From Mycobacterium sp. 050128 (GTDB lineage Bacteria; Actinomycetota; Actinomycetes; Mycobacteriales; Mycobacteriaceae), in contig NZ_JAZGLW010000010.1 in NCBI RefSeq assembly GCF_036409155.1, positions 1 to 44,173 of the forward strand: a stretch of DNA of 44,173 nt, read 5' to 3'. A model generated the notes under the pieces. The model had not been told where the DNA came from. It worked only from the letters and a program-made list of their open reading frames with translations, and made no database searches. Position numbers and translations under genes: made by a program. Shown piece after piece: positions 7,020-16,091 of this stretch. Each line of letters begins with the position of its first letter. Position 1 is the stretch's first letter.

Positions 7020-10000
7020 CTATCCGACCTCAGCCTCGGCCACTTGGACGTACATTCTCGATTCGCCCGAAACGCCCGTATCCATCAAGAATCCCCGGCC
7101 TCTCGGCATCGAATGGCCCTTCCATTTCTCCCTCACGAAACCTTGATCGGGGTCAGAGTCCATGACCAACATCGGCTCGCGAGCATCGCGAAGCGGCTTG
7201 AGGATCGGGTCCCCCATCCCCGACATGAATGACCCGAACTGCCGGGTGTAGATGATGTGCAACCCCACATCAGAACCCGCCTGCACAAACGGGGCGATCG
7301 AGCCCAGTGGAGAGTCATAACCCAACGGAAGGCGCTCGGCATCGTCGATGATCAAGAAAATCTCCGGGCCCTCCCAGCGCCGCTGGCCGACCTGATCGAC
7401 CGACACATCGTCGCTGGGCAGCCGCGGCGCCAGGAACTGGGCCAACTCATCCATGCGCTGCTTGACAGCCGCGGGCGTCGAGGCGAACCGATGCACATAC
7501 GAAGGCCCGAGCACATTGAGCAGCTGACGGCGAGGATCAATCAGCCACACCTGCGCAGCGGGTCGGCCCGCCTGCTGCCCTGCTGACGCCTCGGCGCCCG
7601 GGGCGTAGACGCGCGCGATCTCGCGCATCAACGTCGCACACGTCGTGGTCCGACCACACTTGGGTTGTCCCGTGACCATCAGATGCTGACCGTCGAAGAA
7701 CGCCGGACGCTCGGTCTCATTGAGCGCCCACACCATCGTCGAGGCCGTACGGCCATCCGCGGCCGCCAGCGCGGCCAGCTCGGCCGCCGACACCCGTTGG
7801 GGCAGGCGGCGCACCTTGCGCGCAGGAGTGAACCCGCTGGCCAGCGGGCCCACAGCCGCGGCCACGCTGCGTGAGTCGAACACGTCAGCATCGGTGGACT
7901 CCAGCGCCGGGCGCGCCATTAAAGTGTGCAACCCCACCGGCTCGACGCCCGCGCGCTCATAGTTCTGTCCGATCATCCCCCGACCTGGTCGCGCCGAAGG
8001 AACCGCCGCGGCCAGGCGCGACTTGACCAGTGCGGCGTCGTTGACATCAGCGAGGCGCAGCTCCACCCGAGCTCCGAAGTTGCCGCGCACCGTCACCTGC
8101 AGGTCCGAGATCTTGGTGAGCCCGACGACCACGTGAATCCCGAACGTCGGCCCTTCCTTGATCACCCGGTTCACCCGGTTTTCGACCAGTTCCGGATATT
8201 CACCGGCCGCCGCCGCATAGTTGTCGATCACCAAGAACACGTCGCCGTAACCGTCATCGGGCAGCGGGCCCGATTCCCGACCGGATTTGCGGCGGCGAAA
8301 CACCTCCATCGACATCACGCCGGTCTGCTCGAAACTGCGCTTACGCGAGGCCAAAAGCTCCGACATCTCGGCGACGGTGCGGCGCACGCCGTCGCCATCC
8401 AGCGACATCGCCACCCCACCGACATGCGGCAATCCCGCGACGCTGCCCAGCGCCGCAGACGAAAACGCCAAGCAATAAAACTGCACCTGCTCGGGGGTGT
8501 GTGTCATGGCGGCCGCGCAAATCAAGTCCTGCAGCGCCGTCGTCTTGCCCGACCCCTGAGCGCCGATGATCGCCACGTTAGCCCCCGACCCCGACACGTC
8601 AACTGTCAACGGATGCTGGTCATGCTTAAACGGCCGGTCCACCAAGCCAATTGGAAACACCAGATTGGCGGTATCGGCATAGTCGCTGTCCCAGCGCCTT
8701 CCCAGATGCGTGTTGACCAATTTCTCGATACTCCACGGCGCATCCAGCGGAGGCTTCCACAACTGGTAAGGCTCGAAGTCGATCCGGCGCAACTGGTCGA
8801 TGATGATGGGGCCCACCTGTGGACGCATCAGCGCCGTGACATCCTCGCTGTCCGCTTGCTCCACAATCTGCTCGTCGACGTCGTCAACCACATCGTCGGC
8901 CACCGCGGCGCCATCGGACTCATCCGACAGCGGAAGCGGAGTGAAATCAGTGGTAAACAGTTGCGGCGCAAAGTAACTCGCCGACATCCCGCTTACTTGC
9001 GGCCCGTCATCGAGGTCCTCTGTACCCGGCTTGCGGTACTCGCGCCACAAAAACTCGCCTTGAAACTTCGTCAAGTTGCCATTTTGAGGGCTGCCCTCAA
9101 GGAAATAGCACTGCCCAGAACCCTTGAGGTTTACCGCATTCGGCACACCGATCGCCATGGCCGAGTGTGACGTTTTGGTCTGCAGGGCCATCCGGTACCC
9201 CATGTTCTCCAGCAGCCTCTCCGCGCGAGTCTCGATCTGCTGGCTAGCCATAAGCAAATGAACCCAATACGCGCGACCCTGACGGCAAATCTTGTCCAAC
9301 GAGTCCTGGATCTCTTGACCCATCAACTTGAATAGCTCGGCGAACTCGTCAATAACCACCACCAACACCGGCAGCGCCGGCAACACCTCAGCGACCCCCG
9401 CCGCCAGCTGATCGGCACGAATCTTGTTGTATACGCCTGCATCATCAGCGCCCGCCAGATCACACAAAGCTTTACGCCGGGCGATCTCACCGTCGAGCGC
9501 ATCGACGAAGCGGCCCATCAAACCCTGGTCCTCTTCCAAGTCAGTGATGATCTGCGCAACGTGCGGCACCCCGGCAAACGGCCGAACACCGGAACCGCCC
9601 TTGAGGTCGGCCAACATGAACTGCAGGTTTTGCGGCGGGTGCCCCAAAATCAGCGACTCAATCAACGCGCGCAGCATCATCGTCTTACCTGAGCCCGTCG
9701 TGCCCGCCATCACCCCATGCGGGCCCTGGCCGCCATCCGCATCTTGTTTAAGGTCGATGAAAAACAGCTCGTTGTTGTCGATCCGGTTACCCAGCGGCAC
9801 CTTCAACCGCTCCAAGGAGTTGATGTCGCTGCGTGGGGCCCACAACCTCTCGAAATCAATATGGGCCGCATCCTCAATGCCGTAGTAAGACAGAATATCT
9901 CGGGCCATGACCTGCTGCCCGGAGTCGATTGCGATCGCCTCGTAAGCCTCGGCCAGCCGCCACCGCGACATCCGCTCGGCGAACGTCTCGGCCGCATCGC

Positions 10001-11222
10001 GGCCGACCTGATCGGCGTAGGCGAAAAATTGTGGCTCGTTACCCTGGGCATCCCACGTCACCGGGTCGCGCGGCACAGCCGAGATCACCCCGTTGTCACC
10101 GACGTGCAACACCCGGCGCGGATCACCGCACGCCGGAACCCGGCTGCAGCCGCGCACGTCGAAAAACGTCAACCCGTTGACCCCTTCGGAACTTCCGAAA
10201 CGATCCCAACCCACCTCGGTATCGCACACGATCACCGTGTGCGGCAGCGGATTGATCGGGTCTTTCGACGCTCCCAGGCGAGCCCGGAAGTCCCCGCGCC
10301 CCCGCAACGACTTCGCGTCCGCCTGCGCGTCGAGAAAATCGTTGACCGACCCATACACCATGCGCACCGGGCCGGCGCCATCCTCGAGGGCCGTATCGCC
10401 GGCGTGCGGCAGCCACTTCACCCAATCCCATTCCGCGGCATCGGAAGTCACCACCACCAGCCGCAGATGATCGGGGCCGTGGAAAAACATCAACTGACAC
10501 AGGATCGCGCGCATCAACGCCAGCACCCGCTCACGCGGGCCGCGCAGCTCATAGCCGGGCTCCACCATCAGCGACACCAACGCCGGCACCCCATACGCCA
10601 CCGTCTGGTACTGCATGAACTCCTGCAGAACCTTGCCGGTCACCGGCTCGAGCTCAATATCGGTCGGCGCATCCTGCGGCTCGGCGAACACCGCGGCATG
10701 CGACTCCACCAAATCGGTCATGCCCACCCCCACGCGGGCGACCCCGAACCAGGCATCAGAACCGTTGGGCTTGCGCTCCCACATCCGCACACTGCCCACG
10801 CTGGCTTCCAGCGTCAGCGGTGCAGGGTGATACCAGCGGTAGTTCTCATCCAACCGGTCAGCCAACTCCGACGTGGTTCCCCGCAGTTCGTCCATAATCA
10901 TGCAAAAGCGTGCCCGCAGCGCATCGAGTTTCGAGCGTGACATCTCCTGCGAGCCACCACGACCACCGAACAGCATCGCCATCAGGCCACCCACCATCAC
11001 GATGGGAAATAACGAGCCCGCCCCGGTGAACGAGCGGGCGCCGCTGGCGAACGACACCCAAACCATCGCCCCCACCAAACCCATCAAGCCCACGATCAGC
11101 ACCACCGACCACAGCGGTTTGCTTTGCGGCGGCGGCACTTTCAGCGGTGTCGGCAGCTCAATGGTCTCGGGCCGAAACGACGGCGCCTCAGCGGTCTCCT
11201 TGCGGGCAAACCCATGCTTCAT
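7020..11222 (-). CDS. eccC: ESX secretion ATPase EccC, three nucleotide-binding domains
   Basis: EccC is the FtsK/SpoIIIE-type motor that recognises YxxxD/E signals and powers ESX secretion. The 1400-residue product is a single fused chain, as in ESX-5, rather than split as in ESX-1. Two membrane helices lie at about residues 38-95 (VVLIVGLMGLVGAMVWV and LFPIVMVGGLMAML). Three ATPase domains follow: domain 1 has GTTGSGKT and VVVIDEFAEL, domain 2 has GAQGSGKTT, and domain 3 has GQPKCGRTTT and FLIIDDAERL. Domain 3's Walker A is of the altered GRT type common in EccC. The ATG overlaps the eccB stop by 4 bp, so the two are coupled. Confidence 0.95.
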   Translation of the reverse strand: MKHGFARKETAEAPSFRPETIELPTPLKVPPPQSKPLWSVVLIVGLMGLVGAMVWVSFASGARSFTGAGSLFPIVMVGGLMAMLFGGRGGSQEMSRSKLDALRARFCMIMDELRGTTSELADRLDENYRWYHPAPLTLEASVGSVRMWERKPNGSDAWFGVARVGVGMTDLVESHAAVFAEPQDAPTDIELEPVTGKVLQEFMQYQTVAYGVPALVSLMVEPGYELRGPRERVLALMRAILCQLMFFHGPDHLRLVVVTSDAAEWDWVKWLPHAGDTALEDGAGPVRMVYGSVNDFLDAQADAKSLRGRGDFRARLGASKDPINPLPHTVIVCDTEVGWDRFGSSEGVNGLTFFDVRGCSRVPACGDPRRVLHVGDNGVISAVPRDPVTWDAQGNEPQFFAYADQVGRDAAETFAERMSRWRLAEAYEAIAIDSGQQVMARDILSYYGIEDAAHIDFERLWAPRSDINSLERLKVPLGNRIDNNELFFIDLKQDADGGQGPHGVMAGTTGSGKTMMLRALIESLILGHPPQNLQFMLADLKGGSGVRPFAGVPHVAQIITDLEEDQGLMGRFVDALDGEIARRKALCDLAGADDAGVYNKIRADQLAAGVAEVLPALPVLVVVIDEFAELFKLMGQEIQDSLDKICRQGRAYWVHLLMASQQIETRAERLLENMGYRMALQTKTSHSAMAIGVPNAVNLKGSGQCYFLEGSPQNGNLTKFQGEFLWREYRKPGTEDLDDGPQVSGMSASYFAPQLFTTDFTPLPLSDESDGAAVADDVVDDVDEQIVEQADSEDVTALMRPQVGPIIIDQLRRIDFEPYQLWKPPLDAPWSIEKLVNTHLGRRWDSDYADTANLVFPIGLVDRPFKHDQHPLTVDVSGSGANVAIIGAQGSGKTTALQDLICAAAMTHTPEQVQFYCLAFSSAALGSVAGLPHVGGVAMSLDGDGVRRTVAEMSELLASRKRSFEQTGVMSMEVFRRRKSGRESGPLPDDGYGDVFLVIDNYAAAAGEYPELVENRVNRVIKEGPTFGIHVVVGLTKISDLQVTVRGNFGARVELRLADVNDAALVKSRLAAAVPSARPGRGMIGQNYERAGVEPVGLHTLMARPALESTDADVFDSRSVAAAVGPLASGFTPARKVRRLPQRVSAAELAALAAADGRTASTMVWALNETERPAFFDGQHLMVTGQPKCGRTTTCATLMREIARVYAPGAEASAGQQAGRPAAQVWLIDPRRQLLNVLGPSYVHRFASTPAAVKQRMDELAQFLAPRLPSDDVSVDQVGQRRWEGPEIFLIIDDAERLPLGYDSPLGSIAPFVQAGSDVGLHIIYTRQFGSFMSGMGDPILKPLRDAREPMLVMDSDPDQGFVREKWKGHSMPRGRGFLMDTGVSGESRMYVQVAEAEVG

Positions 11223-12757
11223 GACTTCGGGACCTCCAGTTCGGCCGGGTTGGCGTCGACCGGCAGCGCGTTATGGCGCACCAGCGCATCAGCGCGCGAC
11301 AGCGCCGGCCCGGCGGCAAGTAGCCGCAAAGCCAGCCACGGCGCCGGATTGGGGGAATGTTTCTTCAAACCCAATGCGTTCATGGTGTCCTCCTCACGCG
11401 GAACCCCAAAGCGCACACCGGATTCCGAGATCCACCACAACGCCTCCACGGTGCTCGCCGACGGCGAATTACCCGTGGAGACAACATAATTAGCGTAATC
11501 GGGGCCGAAATAGACGCGGTCGGCCTGCATCTGGGTGCCCGGGGTTTTCACCAAGTCCACCACCTTGTCCACCTGGGCCTCAGCCACCGGGATGCTCGGG
11601 CCGACGATCACCGACGTGGTCGCCATCGACTCCCCACTCACTTTCTCCCAATGCCAGCAAGCGGCCGCGTTGAGCTGGCTGTCCACCACATGCGGTGGCG
11701 CCGGCGGGAACGCCGACAAGTCCAGCGTCTGCACCACCGGCAATTTGGCCAACACCGGCCCGGCCACCACCGGCATCACCGCGCCGGCAGGACCGGCGTT
11801 TTGCAGCACCTGAGCCACCACCGGCGACACCGGCTGCACGCCATCGGTCAACACCACCGAGTAGGCCGTCTGACCGCCAACCTGAGGAGTCGACACCACC
11901 GTCCCGATCGGGCCCGGCGCCCCAACGAACCGCGCCGCTAAACCCGCACCCGGAATCACCGGCACCGACAACTCCGGTCCCACCGGAATGGCATCGAACA
12001 ACGCCCGGCTCATCGGTCGCGACCCCGACACGGCGTCCTCGCCCAAACCCAACGCCAACAGCACCGCCCGGGCGCCCTGATTAATCAACGAGCGCCGGCC
12101 ATCGCGGATCAACCACACCGCATCTCCATAGCGGCGGACCATCGCATCGTCAGTGCCCAGCACGTGGCGGCGCGGACCCAGATCCGGCTGGCCATCAATC
12201 ACTGTCACCGTCACAGGTTCTGGCGCTGCCGAACCGAACGCTTTGGTGATCTCATCGCACACCAGCCACGACGAGCGGCCCGGTGACGTCACCGACATAT
12301 CCTGCGGCGCACCCGCAATACCGACCAGCGGCCCCCGCGGGTGTGCCTCAATCTCGCTGCGCCGCACCCGAACCGGCGCCGACGCCTCCCCGACGATCAA
12401 CCGCGCCGAGGACAAATTCAGCGCTGGATACAGCTTTTCGCGCACCCGCACATACAGCGCACCCGAATCCTGATCCGCCAAAATCCGCGCCTGTCCTGCC
12501 GAGCCCGCCGGCCGCACGAACGACCAAAACAAGGCCCCCAAACACAGCACCGCGGTGATCGTCACGCCCGCCAACAGCGCCATCGACTGACGTCGGCCGG
12601 GCTCAGCCTCCATCCGAACCCGCCGCCGCGTCATCGCCAACACCGCCCGGCGGGCAAAAAAGTTGTGTCCTGAGACCTGCACCCGTGTCGAAAGCCCCAA
12701 ACCGCGGCCCCGCCACCGCGACTCGTCGGCCTTATCCGCTCCAGGTTCAATCACCGT
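11219..12757 (-). CDS. eccB: ESX secretion membrane protein EccB
   Basis: EccB is a core membrane component with one helix and a large periplasmic part. The segment GLGLSTRVQVSGHNFFARRAV followed by a single membrane helix (ALLAGVTITAVLCLGALFWSFV) and the long extracytoplasmic domain (DSGALYVRV, PVGPELSVPVIPGAG, VYFGPDYANYVV) strongly recall M. tuberculosis EccB5 as I remember it. The start is set at GTG 12757 (512 residues), matching the short cytoplasmic N-terminus of EccB5; a TTG at 12823 would overlap the preceding gene. The end overlaps eccC by 4 bp. Confidence 0.92.
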   Translation of the reverse strand, partial: TVIEPGADKADESRWRGRGLGLSTRVQVSGHNFFARRAVLAMTRRRVRMEAEPGRRQSMALLAGVTITAVLCLGALFWSFVRPAGSAGQARILADQDSGALYVRVREKLYPALNLSSARLIVGEASAPVRVRRSEIEAHPRGPLVGIAGAPQDMSVTSPGRSSWLVCDEITKAFGSAAPEPVTVTVIDGQPDLGPRRHVLGTDDAMVRRYGDAVWLIRDGRRSLINQGARAVLLALGLGEDAVSGSRPMSRALFDAIPVGPELSVPVIPGAGLAARFVGAPGPIGTVVSTPQVGGQTAYSVVLTDGVQPVSPVVAQVLQNAGPAGAVMPVVAGPVLAKLPVVQTLDLSAFPPAPPHVVDSQLNAAACWHWEKVSGESMATTSVIVGPSIPVAEAQVDKVVDLVKTPGTQMQADRVYFGPDYANYVVSTGNSPSASTVEALWWISESGVRFGVPREEDTMNALGLKKHSPNPAPWLALRLLAAGPALSRADALVRHNALPVDANPAELEVPKS

Positions 12758-12809
12758 CACACACCCCGCCCGTCCCTGGTCACCCGTGTCATCCCCGTAA
12801 GTCCGAAAC

Positions 12810-13853
12810 TCATTGCCCAACAATTCGTTTCACCACTACCCGGCCATGCGGGAAGCCCGAATACTGCACATGACCGCCCGGGGTTGGCGCTTCGATTACT
12901 CTCGTCGACGACACCGCGAGCTGCACATGCTCCGGGCCCCGGCTTGAGAAATTCGAAAACACCAGATCGCCCGCCCGCACATCAGCGCGGTCCACCGCGA
13001 CACCCCGGTGAATCATGTCGTAGGTCATACGCGGCAACTGCACCCCAGCGTGCCGGTAGGCATCCATGACCAGGCCCGAGCAATCGTACGTGCGCGGCCC
13101 CACCGCACCCCACACATACGGGTCCCCCAACTTCGTCTCGGCGTACTGCACCGCCCGCAGCGCTGTCCCGCTGCCCTGGCCATCCCCGCCGAACATCGCC
13201 GCCGAAGACTCGCGCCCCGATTCCCCGCCCCCGGCTCCGCCGCGGGTCAGGCTGCCCATCAATGACGCGGGTATCCCAGACGCGATGCTGCTGAGGCCTC
13301 CGCCGCCGCCGGCGCCGGACATGAGGCCGCCCAGCCCCGAGAGTGGCATCCCACCCATCCCCGCTGACCCCATCCCGCGATACCCCGCGGCCAGCTGCCG
13401 TAACCGCAACGCCAACAACCGGTTTTGCGCCACAGTCTGATCCAGTTGACGCTGCATCGCCGACAGATGCTGATCCATCGTCGCCATGATCAGCTGCGCA
13501 CCCGCCGGCGACTTCGCCAACGGTCCCGCCGCCGCGCCCACCGCACGCGCCTGATCACGAATCACCCCGGATGTGCCGCGCCCCGCCGCGCCCACCGCAC
13601 CACCCTCGTCGACCGCCTCCCCCGAGTTCGTATCCAACCCCGTCGCCATCGCGTGAGCCCGCTGATAAGCACCCCCGGCGGCCGCGGCACCACCGGTCAA
13701 ACCGCCCCCGCCAGCAGGCACGCCCGGTACCGAACCCTGGCCACCACCCGCGGCAAACACCTGGCCCCCATCAACACCCCCGCCGGCAGGGAACAACCCG
13801 TGACCACGAGTCAGCAGCCGATCAACCCCAGCCACAAACGCCGCAACACTCAC
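12810..13853 (-). CDS. DUF4226-like N-terminus fused to an NlpC/P60 peptidase
   Basis: The 347-residue protein has a helical N-terminal module (residues 1-160) of the kind seen in mycobacterial type VII-associated proteins (DUF4226-like, by recollection). A Gly/Met-rich linker (160-225) follows, then an NlpC/P60 domain with the catalytic Cys258 (YDCSGLVMDAY) and His309 (GPEHVQLAV), and a likely third residue in the APTPGGHVQ strand. Such enzymes cut peptidoglycan stem peptides. No classical signal peptide is visible, so export by the ESX system is inferred. It begins with GTG at 13853 and ends 52 bp before eccB. Residues 1-189 are encoded by the 613-bp repeat shared with 18961-20079, so two genes have the same head and different catalytic tails. 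Confidence 0.85.
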   Translation of the reverse strand: MSVAAFVAGVDRLLTRGHGLFPAGGGVDGGQVFAAGGGQGSVPGVPAGGGGLTGGAAAAGGAYQRAHAMATGLDTNSGEAVDEGGAVGAAGRGTSGVIRDQARAVGAAAGPLAKSPAGAQLIMATMDQHLSAMQRQLDQTVAQNRLLALRLRQLAAGYRGMGSAGMGGMPLSGLGGLMSGAGGGGGLSSIASGIPASLMGSLTRGGAGGGESGRESSAAMFGGDGQGSGTALRAVQYAETKLGDPYVWGAVGPRTYDCSGLVMDAYRHAGVQLPRMTYDMIHRGVAVDRADVRAGDLVFSNFSSRGPEHVQLAVSSTRVIEAPTPGGHVQYSGFPHGRVVVKRIVGQ

Positions 13854-13899
13854 CCACCAAAATTAACCCGAGCAAACCCCCCCGGCCACAGCCACGCAC
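13287..13899 (+). repeat. 613-bp direct repeat, copy 1
   Basis: This stretch appears identical base for base to 19513-20125 (same orientation). The match begins at GCTGCTGAGG and ends at CCACGCAC, then both flanks differ completely. It covers codons 1-189 of the NlpC/P60 gene plus 46 bp upstream of its start. Absence of drift implies recent duplication or gene conversion. Recombination between the copies would remove about 6.2 kb and leave one intact gene. Confidence 0.9.
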
Positions 13900-14132
13900 G
13901 GAAACTTCCCATCACCTCGGTGTTTCCATTCATCGCAGCTGCTGACGGCGACTCTGCCTGCGCTTTCCCGGTATTCTCACCAAGGTGTTGGCGGCGGCCT
14001 TCTCATCTTGGTGGCGGATCCTATAAAACCGTACGGTGCCGCCACTCGCCCGGTGGAGCGACGGTCAGCGCTCGGAGGTCAAACGTGTGAATCGGCGATA
14101 TCGTTGCTGTGCTGTTAGCACGAGCTGTCGTC

Positions 14133-15527
14133 TTAGCTGAGAAGAACTGCGGAGCTTCTTTCGGCGCCATTCTTGTGGTTGGTCAACAGGTTTGGGTGCG
14201 ATGCCATTACCGTACGGAGTAGCTCGACGGAGATCGGAACAGCGCGGTTCGCTGCGTCGTACAGCTTGGCGGGGGATATCTTTTCGGATTTGTCGTTGCC
14301 GTGCACGATGTCGCTGCGCAGAGTGTAGATTGATTTGAAATCGCTCCAGCGGTCGCGACGCTCCTCTGGTGTTTGCGCGAGTATGCGGGCCATCGAAAAT
14401 GTGATTCGCATCGTGGATTCTTGTGGAGTGCCGAAGACGTTCTCCCACACGATGATTGCATCGATCAGGGTATCCTCGGGGCGAGGCTTGATCTCAGATA
14501 CCGCGCGCAGAAGTCGTGTGATCGCTATCGGGATGTGGTCATAGAATTTCCATGATCGCTCCATCCATTCCGTCCAGCGGTCGACTTCATCTTCGGACAG
14601 CTGATGGGGGAAGATCCGCGATCTGTGGCTGTCCGACCAACCGATGTTGCACCCGAATCCTTCTAGCGGGTCCACTTCGCATCGCCAGGTCGCGGCCAGG
14701 CTGCCGTTGATCACGATGCCGGCCAAAGTGAAGCCCGCCCGTATGCAGTCGACCGGTTTGATCGTGGCGCGGCGTTCGTCGGCGGGTGCGTCGAGTCGAG
14801 TTGGCCAAGGATCCCGTCCTGCTTGTCCCGCCCCGAAGATGTGCAGATCCGCCGTGCGGATCGTATAGGGTAGGTCGAATTCGGCCACCAGGTCGCCGCC
14901 ATAGCTGACCGAAACGGTGTTGCCGCTGGCGTCGGTCGTCTGAAGTTCGCCGGCGTCCTTGAGATAGGCCATCGCGTCGGCGTCCCGCTCATCGGCGGGC
15001 CTAATACGACACCACGGCAGTACGATCTCGCTTCGGGTCGCGGGCAGTTTGACCCCGGCGAGGCCGACTTTGACGGGCATGGTGACCGTCTCGCCCACGG
15101 CGGCCCTCCGCAAGCGATCGAGCGTTTCGCAGACCTCCGCAACGAATTCGTCCATTGTCGGTGGCGGATTACATCTCTGTTGCCAGGCCAGCCAGGCCGC
15201 TTCGCATATTGTGCCGGCCACATTAGGCGCCGACACCGGGCCGGTACCGCCGACAGAGCGGTACACAAACCGGTCCTTAGTGCTGCCGTTTGGTGGAAAC
15301 AGTTTCGCGAGGGCGTCGTCACCGGCAATTAGCCGGCCCAGCTCGTCGTTCCACTTGGCGAAATTAATGTAGCCGAACATCAGTAACGGGGTCTTCTGGC
15401 CCGGCACCAACGAAACGTTCTCCCGTTTCAGCGGATAAACCATACGCGCGAACTCGGCGAGCAGCTCCTTGAGCGGATCGGAAAGGCTTACCACGTCAGC
15501 CTTCGCTTTCTGCGTGCCTGAAGCCAC
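14133..15527 (-). CDS. HEPN (ApeA-like) domain protein of an accessory island
   Basis: The 464-residue product starts at GTG 15527. Residues 1-300 are not recognised. The C-terminal part (about 340-440) looks like an Apea-type HEPN domain: a helical segment ending in LRSDIVHGND with the R-x4-H motif at Arg404-His409. HEPN domains of this kind are usually metal-independent RNases in defence and toxin systems. No membrane segment is seen. The gene is divergent from the antitoxin-toxin-SEFIR operon across a 32-bp gap with dyad symmetry, so the two units are probably co-regulated and inherited together. Its base composition looks less GC-rich than the ESX genes, which fits acquisition. The RNase role is inferred from the motif only. 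Confidence 0.72.
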   Translation of the reverse strand: MASGTQKAKADVVSLSDPLKELLAEFARMVYPLKRENVSLVPGQKTPLLMFGYINFAKWNDELGRLIAGDDALAKLFPPNGSTKDRFVYRSVGGTGPVSAPNVAGTICEAAWLAWQQRCNPPPTMDEFVAEVCETLDRLRRAAVGETVTMPVKVGLAGVKLPATRSEIVLPWCRIRPADERDADAMAYLKDAGELQTTDASGNTVSVSYGGDLVAEFDLPYTIRTADLHIFGAGQAGRDPWPTRLDAPADERRATIKPVDCIRAGFTLAGIVINGSLAATWRCEVDPLEGFGCNIGWSDSHRSRIFPHQLSEDEVDRWTEWMERSWKFYDHIPIAITRLLRAVSEIKPRPEDTLIDAIIVWENVFGTPQESTMRITFSMARILAQTPEERRDRWSDFKSIYTLRSDIVHGNDKSEKISPAKLYDAANRAVPISVELLRTVMASHPNLLTNHKNGAERSSAVLLS

Positions 15528-15529
15528 GC

Positions 15530-15554
15530 GATGCTAGCAATGTACGCTATCATC
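15530..15554. promoter_or_regulatory. Dyad operator and divergent promoters of the HEPN and TA-SEFIR units
   Basis: GATGCTAGC (15530-15538) and GCTATCATC (15546-15554) form a 9-bp inverted repeat with one mismatch and a 7-bp spacer. Each arm contains a TAnnnT -10 hexamer: TATCAT on plus at 15549-15554, six bp before the antitoxin ATG at 15560, and TAGCAT on minus. The plus-strand message would be leaderless, common in mycobacteria, and no ribosome site is seen. A RHH antitoxin is a natural ligand for such a dyad. Confidence 0.5.
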
Positions 15555-15559
15555 ATGCG

Positions 15560-15793
15560 ATGGCAAAGACGATTACGCTCCGTCTGTCTGATGACCAATA
15601 TGACGTGGTCAAGCGGTACGCCGAGGTCGACCGGCAGTCGATGAACGCCTGGATCGAAGCGTTGGTTGACGTGGAGGACATGAGGCGCCGCTGCGCAGCC
15701 CATGGCGAGTGGATGTCGAACAACCCCGAAGCAGTCACGTTCGCGGAAACGTGGGCTGACGAAAACCTCGATGAGGCGTTGCCGCGCCGATGA
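15560..15793 (+). CDS. Ribbon-helix-helix antitoxin
   Basis: The 77-residue product begins KTITLRLSDDQYDVVKRYAEVDRQSMNAWI, a ribbon-helix-helix DNA-binding fold in which the first strand contacts DNA. The acidic C-terminal half (FAETWADENLDEAL) would bind and neutralise the toxin. It overlaps the toxin gene by 4 bp (ATGA), the typical layout for type II pairs, and is probably autoregulated through the dyad just upstream. Confidence 0.82.
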   Translation: MAKTITLRLSDDQYDVVKRYAEVDRQSMNAWIEALVDVEDMRRRCAAHGEWMSNNPEAVTFAETWADENLDEALPRR

Positions 15794-16089
15794 TCCCACG
15801 CCGCGGCGAGGTCTGGCGCCTCGATGACGGCCGCTCTGTCCTCGTCCTGTCATCGACGTTTTATAACGAAATCTCCTCTGAACCAACGATTATCGTCGTT
15901 CCCGTATTCACCGGTGAACCGGCCGCCGGCTTCGGGGTGCCCATCGGCAACGACACTTGGGCCGCTCCCGGATTCATCACGAGCCTGCGCAAGACACGGC
16001 TCGCCGCATTTCACGAACGCGCCGATGTCCAGTGCCTCACTGATGTGAACAACATGCTCTTCAAGATTCTGGCGACTCCGGATCGGTAG
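15790..16089 (+). CDS. MazF/PemK-like toxin
   Basis: This 99-residue protein has the PemK/MazF pattern: an N-terminal RRGEVWRLDDGRSVLVLS strand pair, a central IIVVPVF strand, and the conserved TSLRKTRL strand-turn used by mRNA-cleaving MazF enzymes. It is translationally coupled to the antitoxin by a 4-bp overlap. Only 2 bp separate its stop from the TTG of the SEFIR-STAND gene, so the toxin pair and the large NTPase form one operon. This is unusual, since TA pairs normally stand alone. Confidence 0.78.
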   Translation: MIPRRGEVWRLDDGRSVLVLSSTFYNEISSEPTIIVVPVFTGEPAAGFGVPIGNDTWAAPGFITSLRKTRLAAFHERADVQCLTDVNNMLFKILATPDR

Positions 16090-16091
16090 CC

